A program made the position numbers and the translations under genes. A stretch of DNA of 64,000 nt, taken from NCBI RefSeq assembly GCF_036417845.1, contig NC_089978.1, forward strand, positions 161,693,962 through 161,757,961, in the 5' to 3' direction. Of this stretch, positions 14,201-24,900 are shown piece by piece. This DNA is from Apteryx mantelli. Taxonomy: Eukaryota > Chordata > Aves > Apterygiformes > Apterygidae. The notes under the pieces are model-generated. The model did no database searches, had not been told where the DNA came from, and saw nothing but the letters and a program-made list of their open reading frames with translations. Every line of letters begins with the position of its first letter. The stretch's first letter is position 1.

Positions 14201-17200
14201 GAGTTTGGCTGAAATGAGCCTGTGTGTTGAAAAGTTGCGGGGTGAAGGAACAGAGCCCCAACGGGTGGTGCGATGGCATCGGTCATTCCCCCACGTCCCG
14301 AAAGGCATGGTGGGAGCCGTGAGATGGATGAAGGCCAAATTCAAGAGAGCATCTCTATTTAAAGCCCTACGTCGTGCCTGAATCTGGCATATATCATTTC
14401 AACCTTGCCCACTTTCCCATGAAATGTCAAAGTAAGAGCCTCACCAGCACCGTAGGCTAAGCAAATGGAGATGCCCTCACACCCCGGAAGCTGCACGCGT
14501 GCCACGAGGTCCATGAGGCCATGACACAGGGGCTTTTGTGACCGCGTAGGATCAACTTCACCACGCGCGGAGTGGGCTGCAGGGCTCCCTTTCCCGCCTG
14601 GCACCCAGAGCATAAATGTCCTGGGGTTTCTGAAAGGACTGCAGTCACAGCCAGTCCTTCCCCGGTGTGACTGCAGCTGTAAGCAGGATGGAAACAGGCT
14701 GGAGAAGCCAGGTTGGTGCCATGCGGTACTCAGGGCGCCTGGCTTCTGTCAATTCTGCATCATCATATTTTCATTGACTGGTGCAAGGAGAAGGGAAAAA
14801 ACTGCTTAATCAACAGATCTCATGGTACACTGAAGTACGGTTATTAAGTGGCTGTACTTTAATTCTGAGTTTGCAGTAAACAAGGACTTTGCCATCCTAC
14901 AGATGTGAATTTAGTATGCTATAGTTCATGTGCTGATGCACTCTCTTCTTAATCAGAGTGAAGTAAATTGGATTACAGTCTTTTTATCATGTAAAAACAC
15001 CTGAGTTTCTTCCACCTGTTAAAACAGTTTGTTATGATTGGAAATATTTTAAAGTGACATACTGAGAGGTGTATGGATTAAAACAGCTTTCAAGAAAGAA
15101 TTAGTGTACTAACTCAAAATCTATCATTTTGAAGTATTATTATGCTGCAATTAACAGTGTTAGTGAGGACTTGCACCCTGTACAGCACAATAGCTACCAA
15201 ATACACTAATCAGGAGATCAAAAGCAGTAGTGCTCCTGATACGAAACATGTTCTCTACAAAGACTATTCTACTCTTTCGCAAAGTAGCACACTGAAAAAT
15301 CTTTTCAGGATCAAATTTTGATGAGAGGCAACAATGATGTAAACACTGGAAGCTTCTCTTATATCAGTATATTTTCTTCCATATGATCACTGCACTTATC
15401 TCTAATAAAAGAATACAATTCATAGATGTAGTCATTGGATTAACAGTTTTGCCAGTGTTGTTTCAGAAGCTAAATGAGCTGTGATGGTGAGAATCTGCTT
15501 CCTGTATCGTAGTCTGTTCAGATGGTCTCCTCTTCAGTCATGTCTAAACTTAGAGTAAAAAATTGGCAAAGACACAAATAATTTCTAGACCAGACAAATT
15601 TTTCTAGGCATTTTAGCATTTTAAAAAAACATTTAACTCTGGTCTGCATAATGACATATTTCAAAGAGTGAAAATCAGGACTGTTTGCTTTGAAAGCACT
15701 TCTTTTGTCAGCTACATTTTCAATAATCTGCATTAGATCTAAGTATGAAAAGGAGAATTGCTATAGAAAGAAAGTATGCTCTACAAACCTTGTTCAAGCT
15801 TGGTTTCCTACATGACTGCTGTTTCAATAACACTTAATAGTTGTGAATATGAGTGACATAATTGCATGCAATGGAGTTAAGAAGCATGGATCTAAAAAAC
15901 TCTTCTGACTTTTTAATACACAATATATTCCATGTTTGCTCCTTGATGTTTTATTTTGTCCTTTCACTCCATGTTATCTTTTCTTCTCTTTTGATTCCTT
16001 TTCCTCTCCACTCCCTGGATTTCTGGCATCCCAGTCTGGGCTAAGTTAGCTGAATTAGCAATACTGTTCTTTCAAAAGTTATCCACAAGAGAACACAGTA
16101 GTGGGGTTTACTTGCACAAGTTCCTTGATTGACTCTGATTCTATTTTCTTTTTTCACTAACTTGAAGAGAGTGCCCTTCCCTTGAGATCTGACATTTTAA
16201 TTAATATATTCCTCACCTTCCTACCTTTTTTTAAATCAAAAACAATCAGTCTAGAATGGAAGGTATGGATAGAGCTGAATGGTGTTTTGACATAATGATA
16301 TGCTAATTACAGTTGTTATTTAATCTGTAGTGATAAACAGCTTATAGAGAGTGATAGTTTTCATGGTTGTAATTTGGTTATGAAACTATAAATTCCTGCA
16401 AGGGAGGGTTGGTTCCACCTCAGTTTAATAGTTTTAAATGTAACATTTTGAAGAAGGCAGATCAGTTGGCACTGGATATTCTTTAGGGCCATCCTTTGTT
16501 GCTCAGTGTCACAGCCTTGTAAGGAGCTAGCAGGGAACATAAAAGCAGTTTAAAAGTTTTAAATAAAAACTATATTGTGATGTGACTTTCCTTGAAAGTA
16601 AGCTTTCTCCTTCAGTGTGCTCAAATATCATAAAATTAAAAGGAATTTAATGGGAAGTGGTCGTTAACTACTGAGATTTTTTTTCATTCATTTCTACTTT
16701 ATTTCTTTTTGAAAATCAGTCAACAAAGTTTTGATGTTTCGTAAAAAACTGACCAAGCAAGGAACCCACAGGTTCCTCTTGGAGCAGAATGATGAGCTGT
16801 GGGATCCGATGTTACATGTATGACAAAATAATAGTGGAAAAACCTCATAATAATTAAAACTACTGTTAAGTTATGTTAAATGCTTAAGAAAAGTTGGTCC
16901 ACCACACTTTTTAGAGAGAAAGGTTGTACAATCTCAAATAGCAAGGGACTCTAATCATGGTTGGGGCCTTTTCTGTTAGCATGCTTTGATCAGTAATGAC
17001 ATTTTATGAAGTCATTCAAGATGAGGAAAGAAGAGCATTGAGGGAAACATATGATGCATATATGTTACTTTTTATTGACTTTAGGTTTTACTTTTCCATA
17101 CCTAAGCAGAAAACATATTTCAGAAGAAAGAGCAACTATAAATTTTAGATTTGAAATACTTTCCTACTTGGAAATGCTGGAAGTCAAGGAAAGCAAGTAC

Positions 17201-17560
17201 TGCAGATGCATGTCCGTTTTACTTTAGAGTCATTATTTTTGATGAGATCCCTCTTGCTGTTGTTTCCCTTGTTTATGGAAAGTACTAGAAGTTGTAGATT
17301 AAGTTACAATTCATGTGTGAAGGTTTGTTTTCAGAAGTGCATATAGAGCTGCCCTGTAGAGACTTGAAATTGCTGAGTCCTATGCTGGCCAATACCACAG
17401 AAAGCCTAAGAAAACCTGCACCACGCAGGCATCTTTTAGGTCTGTAATTAAATGGAAAGTACGTTAGACGTACACCATTTGCTAATAATGACTTTACCAA
17501 TAGTGCTAGAGAGACCATTTTAATTCATTTTACTTCTCGGTACTCTTTCGAAGATGTATT
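14201..17560. other. Spacer between the two CpG islands
   Basis: About 3.4 kb of AT-rich DNA between the presumed head-to-head MTERF2 and CRY1 promoters. No gene or mobile element is recognised. It is a possible site of shared regulatory elements, but I see no motif cluster there. Confidence 0.5.
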
Positions 17561-17964
17561 TTATTTCCACAGCTCTGGCACGGGGGGGGATCTGCACAGC
17601 CGCGTTAGCTCTGCCTTTGTTCCTTCCCTCCCGCCCCCCAAGTTTTGCACAGCACCTCAGTGCTGCTGCGGGCAGAGGCAAAAATACTTTGTCCGCTCCA
17701 TAAGCGACGAAACGTATCTTAAAATAACGAGGGGGAACTCCCTCCTCCTCGGGACGGGCAGGGGCGCCTGGCCAGGAGGCACCGCGGGTGCAGCCGGGAG
17801 AAGGCAAGGACGACGTGCGAGGGCTGACCGGCAGGGGGGCGGCCCCGGCCTCCCTACGTGGACACTTGCATAACCCGCCCGGCCCACTGGAGGCGGTGGC
17901 GGCTGCAGCTCCGCCTCCCCCCCGGTCACCCCCGCCGCGGCCGTTACGAGGGGGGCGGGAGACG

Positions 17965-17976
17965 CGCGCACGCGCG
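17965..17976. promoter_or_regulatory. NRF1 consensus site 1
   Basis: CGCGCACGCGCG is a full match to the NRF1 palindrome YGCGCAYGCGCR, upstream of CRY1. Confidence 0.6.
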
Positions 17977-17990
17977 CTCCGCGGGGAGCG

Positions 17991-18007
17991 TTATACATAA
18001 CAGGTCA
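17991..18007. promoter_or_regulatory. CRY1: Near-D-box adjoining an AGGTCA half site
   Basis: TTATACATAAC reads GTTATGTATAA on the other strand, with 7 of 8 bases of the D-box TTATGTAA. It is followed directly by AGGTCA (18002-18007), a nuclear receptor half site. It stands out as an AT-rich patch in GC-rich DNA. Confidence 0.4.
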
Positions 18008-18039
18008 CCGGCGCTGCCCCCCCCGCCCCTCCCAGCCCC

Positions 18040-18051
18040 CGCGCGTGCGCA
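18040..18051. promoter_or_regulatory. NRF1 consensus site 2
   Basis: CGCGCGTGCGCA is a full match to the NRF1 consensus in reverse orientation, 75 bp from site 1 (start to start). Confidence 0.6.
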
Positions 18052-18339
18052 CACGCGTCCCCCGGCGCCGCCTGACAGGTAGTGGCGCCTCCATGAGCCT
18101 CCTCCGAGCCCCGTGCTCATCCGGGTCCCCGGCGCCCCGCGCGGTAGGGGGGCGCGGCCTCCGTCCGCGGCGCCCCTCCCCGCCGCGGCCCAGTCCCTCG
18201 CACCGCCCAGGCGGGTGGGACTCCTCCCGGGGCCGCTGACTCCCCCCGGTTGCCCGGCGGCGGGAGCGGGGCCGAGCGTACCCCTGCAGCGCCTCTCCCC
18301 GCCGCCTCTTCCCTCCGCGGGTGCGAAACACACTTCAGA

Positions 18340-18363
18340 AACGTGAGGGCTGGCGGTCACGTG
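18340..18363 (+). promoter_or_regulatory. CRY1: E'-box plus E-box pair in the CRY1 promoter
   Basis: AACGTG (18340-18345, the E'-box CACGTT on the other strand) and the perfect E-box CACGTG (18358-18363) are separated by 12 bp. Both are CLOCK-BMAL1 target types. They lie just upstream of GC boxes and a CCAAT box, where proximal Cry1 E-boxes are expected from mammalian work. Confidence 0.65.
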
Positions 18364-18399
18364 GGGGCGGGGCCGGCCAATCAGGGGCGGGGGGCGGGG
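18363..18399 (+). promoter_or_regulatory. CRY1: G-quadruplex-prone GC-box cluster with CCAAT
   Basis: G runs of 5, 4, 4, 6 and 4 are separated by loops of 1, 11, 1 and 1 nt. The CCAAT box (18377-18381) sits in the long loop. The runs also form tandem Sp1-type GC boxes. Position suggests the core promoter. Confidence 0.6.
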
Positions 18400-18562
18400 A
18401 GCGGCGGCCGGCGGAGCCCGGCGCAGAGTCACAGGGCGAGCGGCGAGGCAGCGGCCGCGCGGCACCAACGGCCGCTTCTCGGGAGCGGAGCGCCGCCGAC
18501 CGGAGCCACCGCCTCGCATCTCCTCCTCCTCTTCCCCCCCGGCGCGGGGGCTGCGCGCGGTG

Positions 18563-18604
18563 ATGTGTCTCCGTCGGGCGGCCGCCCCCGGCGCCGTCTC
18601 TTAG
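18563..18604 (+). CDS. Upstream ORF 1 in the CRY1 leader (13 codons)
   Basis: ATG at 18563 opens a 13-residue frame (MCLRRAAAPGAVS) ending at TAG 18602-18604, about 190 nt before the CRY1 ATG. It matters only if transcription starts upstream of it. A sequence CTGAG|GTGAGG just after it resembles a splice donor. Confidence 0.35.
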   Translation: MCLRRAAAPGAVS

Positions 18605-18711
18605 AGCCGCCTGAGGTGAGGCCACGTCCCGGCTCCGCCAGCGCCCCGCTCCCCGCGGCGCCGGGGACCCCGCAGCGCTCCTTCTCCTCCCCCCCCCGCG
18701 GGGCGGCGGCC

Positions 18712-18744
18712 ATGAGCGGCCGCGCCGGCGGCGACTCCCGCTGA
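18712..18744 (+). CDS. Upstream ORF 2 in the CRY1 leader (10 codons)
   Basis: ATG at 18712, with G at -3, opens MSGRAGGDSR and ends at TGA 18742-18744, 48 nt before the CRY1 start codon. It could reduce or tune CRY1 translation. There is no evidence that the peptide itself is functional. Confidence 0.4.
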   Translation: MSGRAGGDSR

Positions 18745-18792
18745 GCGCCCGCCGCGCCCGCGCCCCCTGCCCGCCCGGCCCGCGGCGGCGGC

Positions 18793-18950
18793 ATGGGGGT
18801 GAACGCCGTGCACTGGTTCCGCAAGGGGCTGCGGCTCCACGACAACCCGGCGCTGCGGGAGTGCATCCAGGGCGCCGACACGGTCCGCTGCGTCTACATC
18901 CTCGACCCCTGGTTCGCCGGCTCCTCCAACGTGGGCATCAACAGGTGGCG
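18793..18950 (+). CDS. CRY1: CRY1 coding exon 1
   Basis: Residues 1-52 and two bases of Arg53. It begins [20 protein letters not shown], the start of the photolyase-homology domain. Donor CG|GTGAGT. Confidence 0.96.
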
Positions 18951-21900
18951 GTGAGTGAGGGCGGGCCGCGATCCCCGGTTATGTATGCGGTCACGCTGCC
19001 CGCCGCCATCCCCTGCCTGCCTGCCGCGCCGCCCGGCTGCCTCCCAATTTGGCCGCTTACCGGCCGCGGCTCCGCGCGCGTCCCCGCGGGCGGCGGCGGC
19101 GGTTACATATCCAGCCCGCGTGCCAGCCCCGCCCGCGGCTGCCGGCGGCGGGGGGGGGGGGAGGGCGCGCGCCGCGAGGGCGGCGGCTCCGCGCTTCCCG
19201 CCGCAGCGGAGTCGTCGGGCGGCGGGGGGAGGGGGAATGGGGTCGTGCTCGCGCCCCCGGACGAGCGGGCGGCCGGTTAAAACGTGGGCCCCCGCCCGCG
19301 GCGGAGTGCTGCGCGTGGGCGCATCGCCGCGGCCCCGCGCTGGGCAGCCCCAAGAGCAACCCGGCCTCGGGTCGGGCTGGGAGCCAAAGCTCCCACGCTG
19401 GCGTGGGGTGCCGCGTTTCTGAAAATACCCCTTTGAGGAAGGAAGGGAAAAAAAAAAGCTTTTTGGTTAGGTCAGAAGTAAATTCTCAGATTATCTTCCC
19501 TGTAGGGAAGGGTATGTAACATCCCTTTCAGGAACGTGCATCTCTGCTCTTGTACCTTTAAACCAGGTTTACTCTTGCTTTAAATGTAAAGCTGAACTTT
19601 TGCTATGGAATGGTGACCTCGATCTAGTATGGAAATGCATGCCATCATCAGACAGAGGTTAATGGGACTTCTGTGTGTGCATATCTTGTGTTAAACAATA
19701 CTAGTGATCTTAAAGTTCTTTTAAAAAAAAAAACTGACAATGCAGTAGAGTTCTTCTATCATCCATCCATCCAAGAATGGCAGGAACTTAAGATACTCAT
19801 GAACTTAGTCTGCATAGGCTGCAATGCTGAGAAGAGTTGTCTAATTCTGTAACAAGCACAGTTTAACTGGACTGAACCCAATGTCATGAAGGGATGACTG
19901 TCAAAGTAGAGATACTTGGATTTTCAGTTCAGTTTTCTTCAAGGATTATTTCTTTCAGATGTAATACCTTCTGTCCCAGATCATTAAATACTTTACCAGG
20001 AAGCTGACTTCTCTCTCTCTCTTTTTTTTTTTAATCTTGAAGTTTTCATTATGGTCATATCTCTGGTTTAAGGAAGATACAAATATTAAGAATGTTTTTT
20101 GTAAACTTTAACTTGATGGTTATTCTATTTTTACTGACAAGAATAAGGTGCATACTGCTTAATAACTGAAGGTACTTCCCTTATCTGAGGTTCATAATGT
20201 ACGCTTCTTTTACAGAGACTTTTAAAACTTCTTGCCAGTTTTGAATGAGATAATTTATCTTGTATAACAAATCTTAACTTTATAAACAAAACTCAGAAGT
20301 TGTCTTTATGGATAAGGTGTGAACAACTACTTAAGTTTTAAAAGAATGCAGTCAATTGGAACACGTCCAAGTGGTAAAGAAACTACATATTCAGAATACT
20401 TCACAGGTTTCTAATATATTTTGTAATTGAAGAAAACAAAGAGAACTAAACCATTCTTGGTCATATTCTGTGGGCTAGTGAGTAATAGACAAATGTGAAC
20501 TTTATGATCCTGGCAAAAGGAAATCCATCTCTGTAATGCTACTGCCTTAGTTTTTTCAATGGCTATTTAATATGATCAACACTTAACACAGTCTTAGGAT
20601 ACATTTATGCATAAAACATTTGTTAAGCATCTACAGGTTTATTTTCTTTAGCAGTTCTCAGTGTTACAAAAGACAATCCCTGCACCGAGTTTTACATTTG
20701 AAGAAAACCATCTTTTAGCTGTTGGTCAGAGAGGGTAGGTTTCTTTTTGAGGAGGGGTATTCATCTTTCAGTCCATTTTTGGGGAGGGGATTCTTTTCCC
20801 TGTGAAAAATGAAGATCTCCTAGAAGGAGGATCAGTTGCAACATCCCCACCCTCAGAGCACTTCAAACAATCTGCTGGGACCTGAATACCCTCAAGGCAT
20901 ATGCTGCACGTGGATTTGTGTAGGTCTCACTCCTTTTGTAGTCCAGTTTTGTGAGATTTTCATTTTTTTTCAAATAAAAAAAAAGTTTTATAAAATAACT
21001 GACTGCTAGAACTTTATGCTTATTAGTGATCTCAATAATTTATCATTTAAATGAACAGTTCATAGTTTGGAATTAATCCATTTTAGGTGCCAGTGGTTTT
21101 AATGAGCTATTTTTAACCATCTGTAGAACACTCACATTTGTAGTATGCATACTTAAGACTTGTAAAGTGGTACTCTTTTATTTGGTTTGCCAGTCTCATT
21201 CAGTACTTGTTATTGATAATCAAGCATTTTAGCTCCTTCATTACTAGATGACTTTTCCTTGCTTACATGCATGTGGAGTAGAATGTTGAACTGGTCAAAA
21301 ATATTTTATTTGGGATTAGGAACAGAAGCTCCTCAGCATCTGGAACTTGAGTCAAATTTAATCTTCTGCTGTGAATTTACAGTGATCCTTTCTTATTTAT
21401 GGGTTGATTTACATTAAGAGAGTTTATGTTCTGATGAGTTTAGGAACCTAATGCCCTAGGCTCACTCCTGTTGCAAAACTCTTGTCTGTCAGAGTTCAAA
21501 GTACAACTCATAGAATGAGCATGAGGAAGAATGGTGTAAAAAGACTAGAAACCACCAGGTTTGGTTTCTTGTTAGAAACAATATTGTGCCTTGGCTAGTA
21601 TTCAGTGAGTTGGTTTAGACCAAATATGGTTCATTTTAAAGATGTATCTTAAACACATTTAATATACAGGTGTTTTCTGTGGAAGTTTTCTCTTCAAACA
21701 TTCATGTAGCACTCATGAACTAATATTTTTCTGTAATTGCACTGTTGAGCAAGTCTAATTACTGAGTAGTCACATGGCCTTACTGACCTCCTTTCTCTTG
21801 GCATTCAGCCTACCAGTTCTAAAATCGTGAACGCTACATAACAAATATGAGGCCTTTCATCGACTCATTTCATTTTTCTGGTTCTGTTTCTTATCATTGC

Positions 21901-24900
21901 TCCTTCTCTCAAGCTATCAACTAGTCAAGATGATGTACTTCAGTTGCTATTGAGAGACACTATTTTCTATATAATGAGTTTTCTGGTGTCATTCACAGAC
22001 ACAGGCTTGCCTAAGAGAATAGTTATTCAGTACAAGTAAAAGGTGATGGAGGAATGGCAGGGGGTGCGGTGGGGGAATACTAAATGGAAAATCACTGTAA
22101 AACTGTTCTAAATTTTTGTTCATTGCCCTTAAACTTTTGGCACAAGAATTAGCATGCATCTAACTGTGTCAACAGAGTAGACAAAAGAATGCAACTTACA
22201 TACTCTAACAAGTAACCATTACCTACTTATGAAAAAATGTATTCCTATGTACTCGCAGACTTTTCCATATTGAGGAGAATGAGATCTTGTGTTAGCAATA
22301 TCATTTATGGGAGGGTTTCATTTAGCCCTCGCTTTTAGTACAGAATGGCATTTCATCAAAAATTTTTTTAAGTGTAAACATTCTGTTGGCTGCTGCATAA
22401 GAATTTACTTTAGCTAATTATTTACTTTTTTTAGTTTGTTTTTTGAGTGTGATATGTCTTTGACAGGCTAGTTAAAAGGCTGGAATGCAGCAATAGATTA
22501 AAAAAAAAAAAAAGGGTAGTCTTACTCTGCCAATCTTTGAATTTCTCTTTTTAATTCTTCAAAGGAAGAACTTTCGTTATTAAAATAAGTGTAATAAAAT
22601 TTGTTTTATATATCTAGTAGACTTTGAGAATATTGACATGTTCAACACCCTGTAAAACTAGTTATTGTTGTTATGGCAGATGGTCATATTGATTTAGGCG
22701 AAGGAAGTGATATGATGTATTTTTTTTTCACACTTGTACTTTAAAGTATATTAAAAATATTAAAGACCTAGTCAAAAAGATTGCTTTACTGCCAGGACAA
22801 TGATTGCAATTTTTTTTAAATGGATGTTTATTTTAAAAATAATACTTAGACATCCTTCTGTAGTGTATATTAGGTTTTTCTTGTCGTTCTGTACATCTGG
22901 ATTTGAAAATATACTAACAGTTTCAGGTCATGTAGGTAATGGTTTGTCCTAGAGAGACCTGTTTGTTAGATGTGGGGTCGGTGAAGAAAATTTGTCAATA
23001 GAACTATTTTATGAATGATTTGTATTAAATGATAATATATCTTCAGGAAAAAAATGTATATGCACAGACTGATTTTGGTGACTATGCTCGATATTTAAAA
23101 GGGAGAACAACAAAAAGAATAATAATGACTTTAGTGCAAACAGCCCTTTAAGTTTGTTTTCATGCCGTAGCACTTAGGACCAAAATCTCTGATTTATGAC
23201 ATATTTAATGTCAAGCTAATTATCTGAAGGATAAATGTAGAAAACAAATCTCATGATTCTTCAGATATAAAATTGGACACACATTGGGTGTGGGATTTTG
23301 GTGACAGGAGTAACATCAGTTTTGTATATATTCTGCAGATACTTTGGGGTTTCTTTTGCAAGATAGATAGCCGGCGCTGAACTCTGCTATAGCTACTGCA
23401 TAGCAGGTCCTCAAGCTAACTTTGGTGTTTCTGTGCTGTACTGTAGACATACCTGTAGCTTATTTTTCTTTTTTAATAAATCACTTCAAGCTCTAGTTTG
23501 GTGAGTAATTTGAAGCATTTTTGTCCAACCAACCCACTAAATTGAGGGTGACTGAACTGTAAACTTCAAAATTTAGTGTTGCAGAGTAATAGCTTGGTTT
23601 TAGAAATAGTACATTCAGAATAAAATTCTTCAGTACATGCTATGAAACTAGAGAGGTCCTCCAGTGTCATACCTAAATTCCCCACCTGTCCTCTTTCACA
23701 GAAGGTATTGTGTACCCCCAAAGTGCCCGCAGTTTTGTGACACCCACTGCAGTTCATAGTGTTATATGTAGTTCACAGTGTTACATGATCTGGTCCTGCG
23801 AGTTGCAAAGTACGTCACTGAACCATCATTTTAATCCTGCACTGTTGATGAAAGGGGTGGTTCCGTCTGCTTGTGATAGCTCTGGTACGCAGCCCTGGGG
23901 TGAGCCAAGTTAGCTCACCAATTTATCTGGAAGAGATAATTAATTTATTTACTTATTTTGGTGCGATCAGTTTTCGGGTAGATCTTGCCAGCACAGAGGT
24001 GGTAGTGGTAATGAAGGGTCAAGAGTGGGAAGGACAGGTACCATTCCTTTCAATGGCAGTAAGAATTTGTTTTAGATTAAAATAACCGTATAACTGTGGC
24101 CTGTATTGTTGTTCATTGCCTAGTAACTACTGGGTGTTTTTTGAAGATGATGATTGGTTTCTGCTTGGCTTGTAGTTGTTGACACCCTTTGAAGTTATAT
24201 TGTCAAAAAACAGTATTGGCCTGTTAACTGTGTTATAAGAAAGACCCAATTTATTTTTTGTCAGACTGTCAGAATGTGAAAAATAGCTCTCCACCAGCTG
24301 AGGAATAACACTATGCTTATTTGCTTAGTTTCATGAATGGTTTTGTATTGCCAGGTTCTGTAACATAGCTATGGTTAAACTAGGTGGATAAATCTGTACT
24401 GATTGGTCTGGAGAGAGCAGGTGGAACTGCAAATCAGATCTTAACAAAGTGTTCAGTAAGTTGTTTTTCCAAGTAGCAGTTGTTGTAGGCCAAAAATTCC
24501 AATCAGCATTTGCACCATTTGCTTGTTGACTGCAAGACTGGTCTTGAAGGAATCTAATTCTTCAGACTAAGAAATTCTGAAGTTCTAGAGATCTGGGTTT
24601 ACATCATTGATCTCTGTCTGAGGATATGAAGGGAAGATCTGGGTGAGAAATTTGCCATATATTTAAAAAAAAGTAGTGTGTGGACTTTGACTGAGCTGTG
24701 TATCAAGGGTCCAATGTGCTCTAGAAGCAGCTGCATAGGATTATTTCAGTTTTCCTTCTCTTGGAACCAGCAATTTATTTTCATTTTATTTTACCTAAGT
24801 GTCAATAGACCGCATTCTTCATATGAGCAGGGGAAAGTAGCCTCTGTACAGCTTGTGGTGTTACAGCTTTCTGTCGTAAGAAGGAAAGGTGAGAAAGGGA

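Larger units (their letters stand above)
17570..19400 (+). promoter_or_regulatory. CRY1: CRY1 CpG island, promoter and exon 1
   Basis: About 1.8 kb of dense CpG spanning the CRY1 promoter, 5' UTR, first coding exon and start of intron 1. It holds two perfect NRF1-type sites, an E'-box/E-box pair, a CCAAT box at 18377-18381, several GC boxes and a strong G-quadruplex pattern. There is no TATA box, as usual for clock genes with CpG islands. Transcription probably starts near 18.4 kb. Confidence 0.85.

Noticed and set aside
13619-14344. Long overlapping open frames on both strands in the MTERF2-side CpG island
   Set aside because: Arg/Gly/Pro/Ala-rich translations in several overlapping frames are expected where GC content removes stop codons. 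No family resemblance.
18611-18622. CTGAG|GTGAGG splice-donor-like site in the CRY1 leader
   Set aside because: No matching acceptor before the coding start is apparent. Probably unused, and only transcripts could show otherwise.
17944-19519. Many long open frames in the CRY1 CpG island
   Set aside because: Same composition effect. Only the frame starting at 18793 has the cryptochrome protein and a splice donor.
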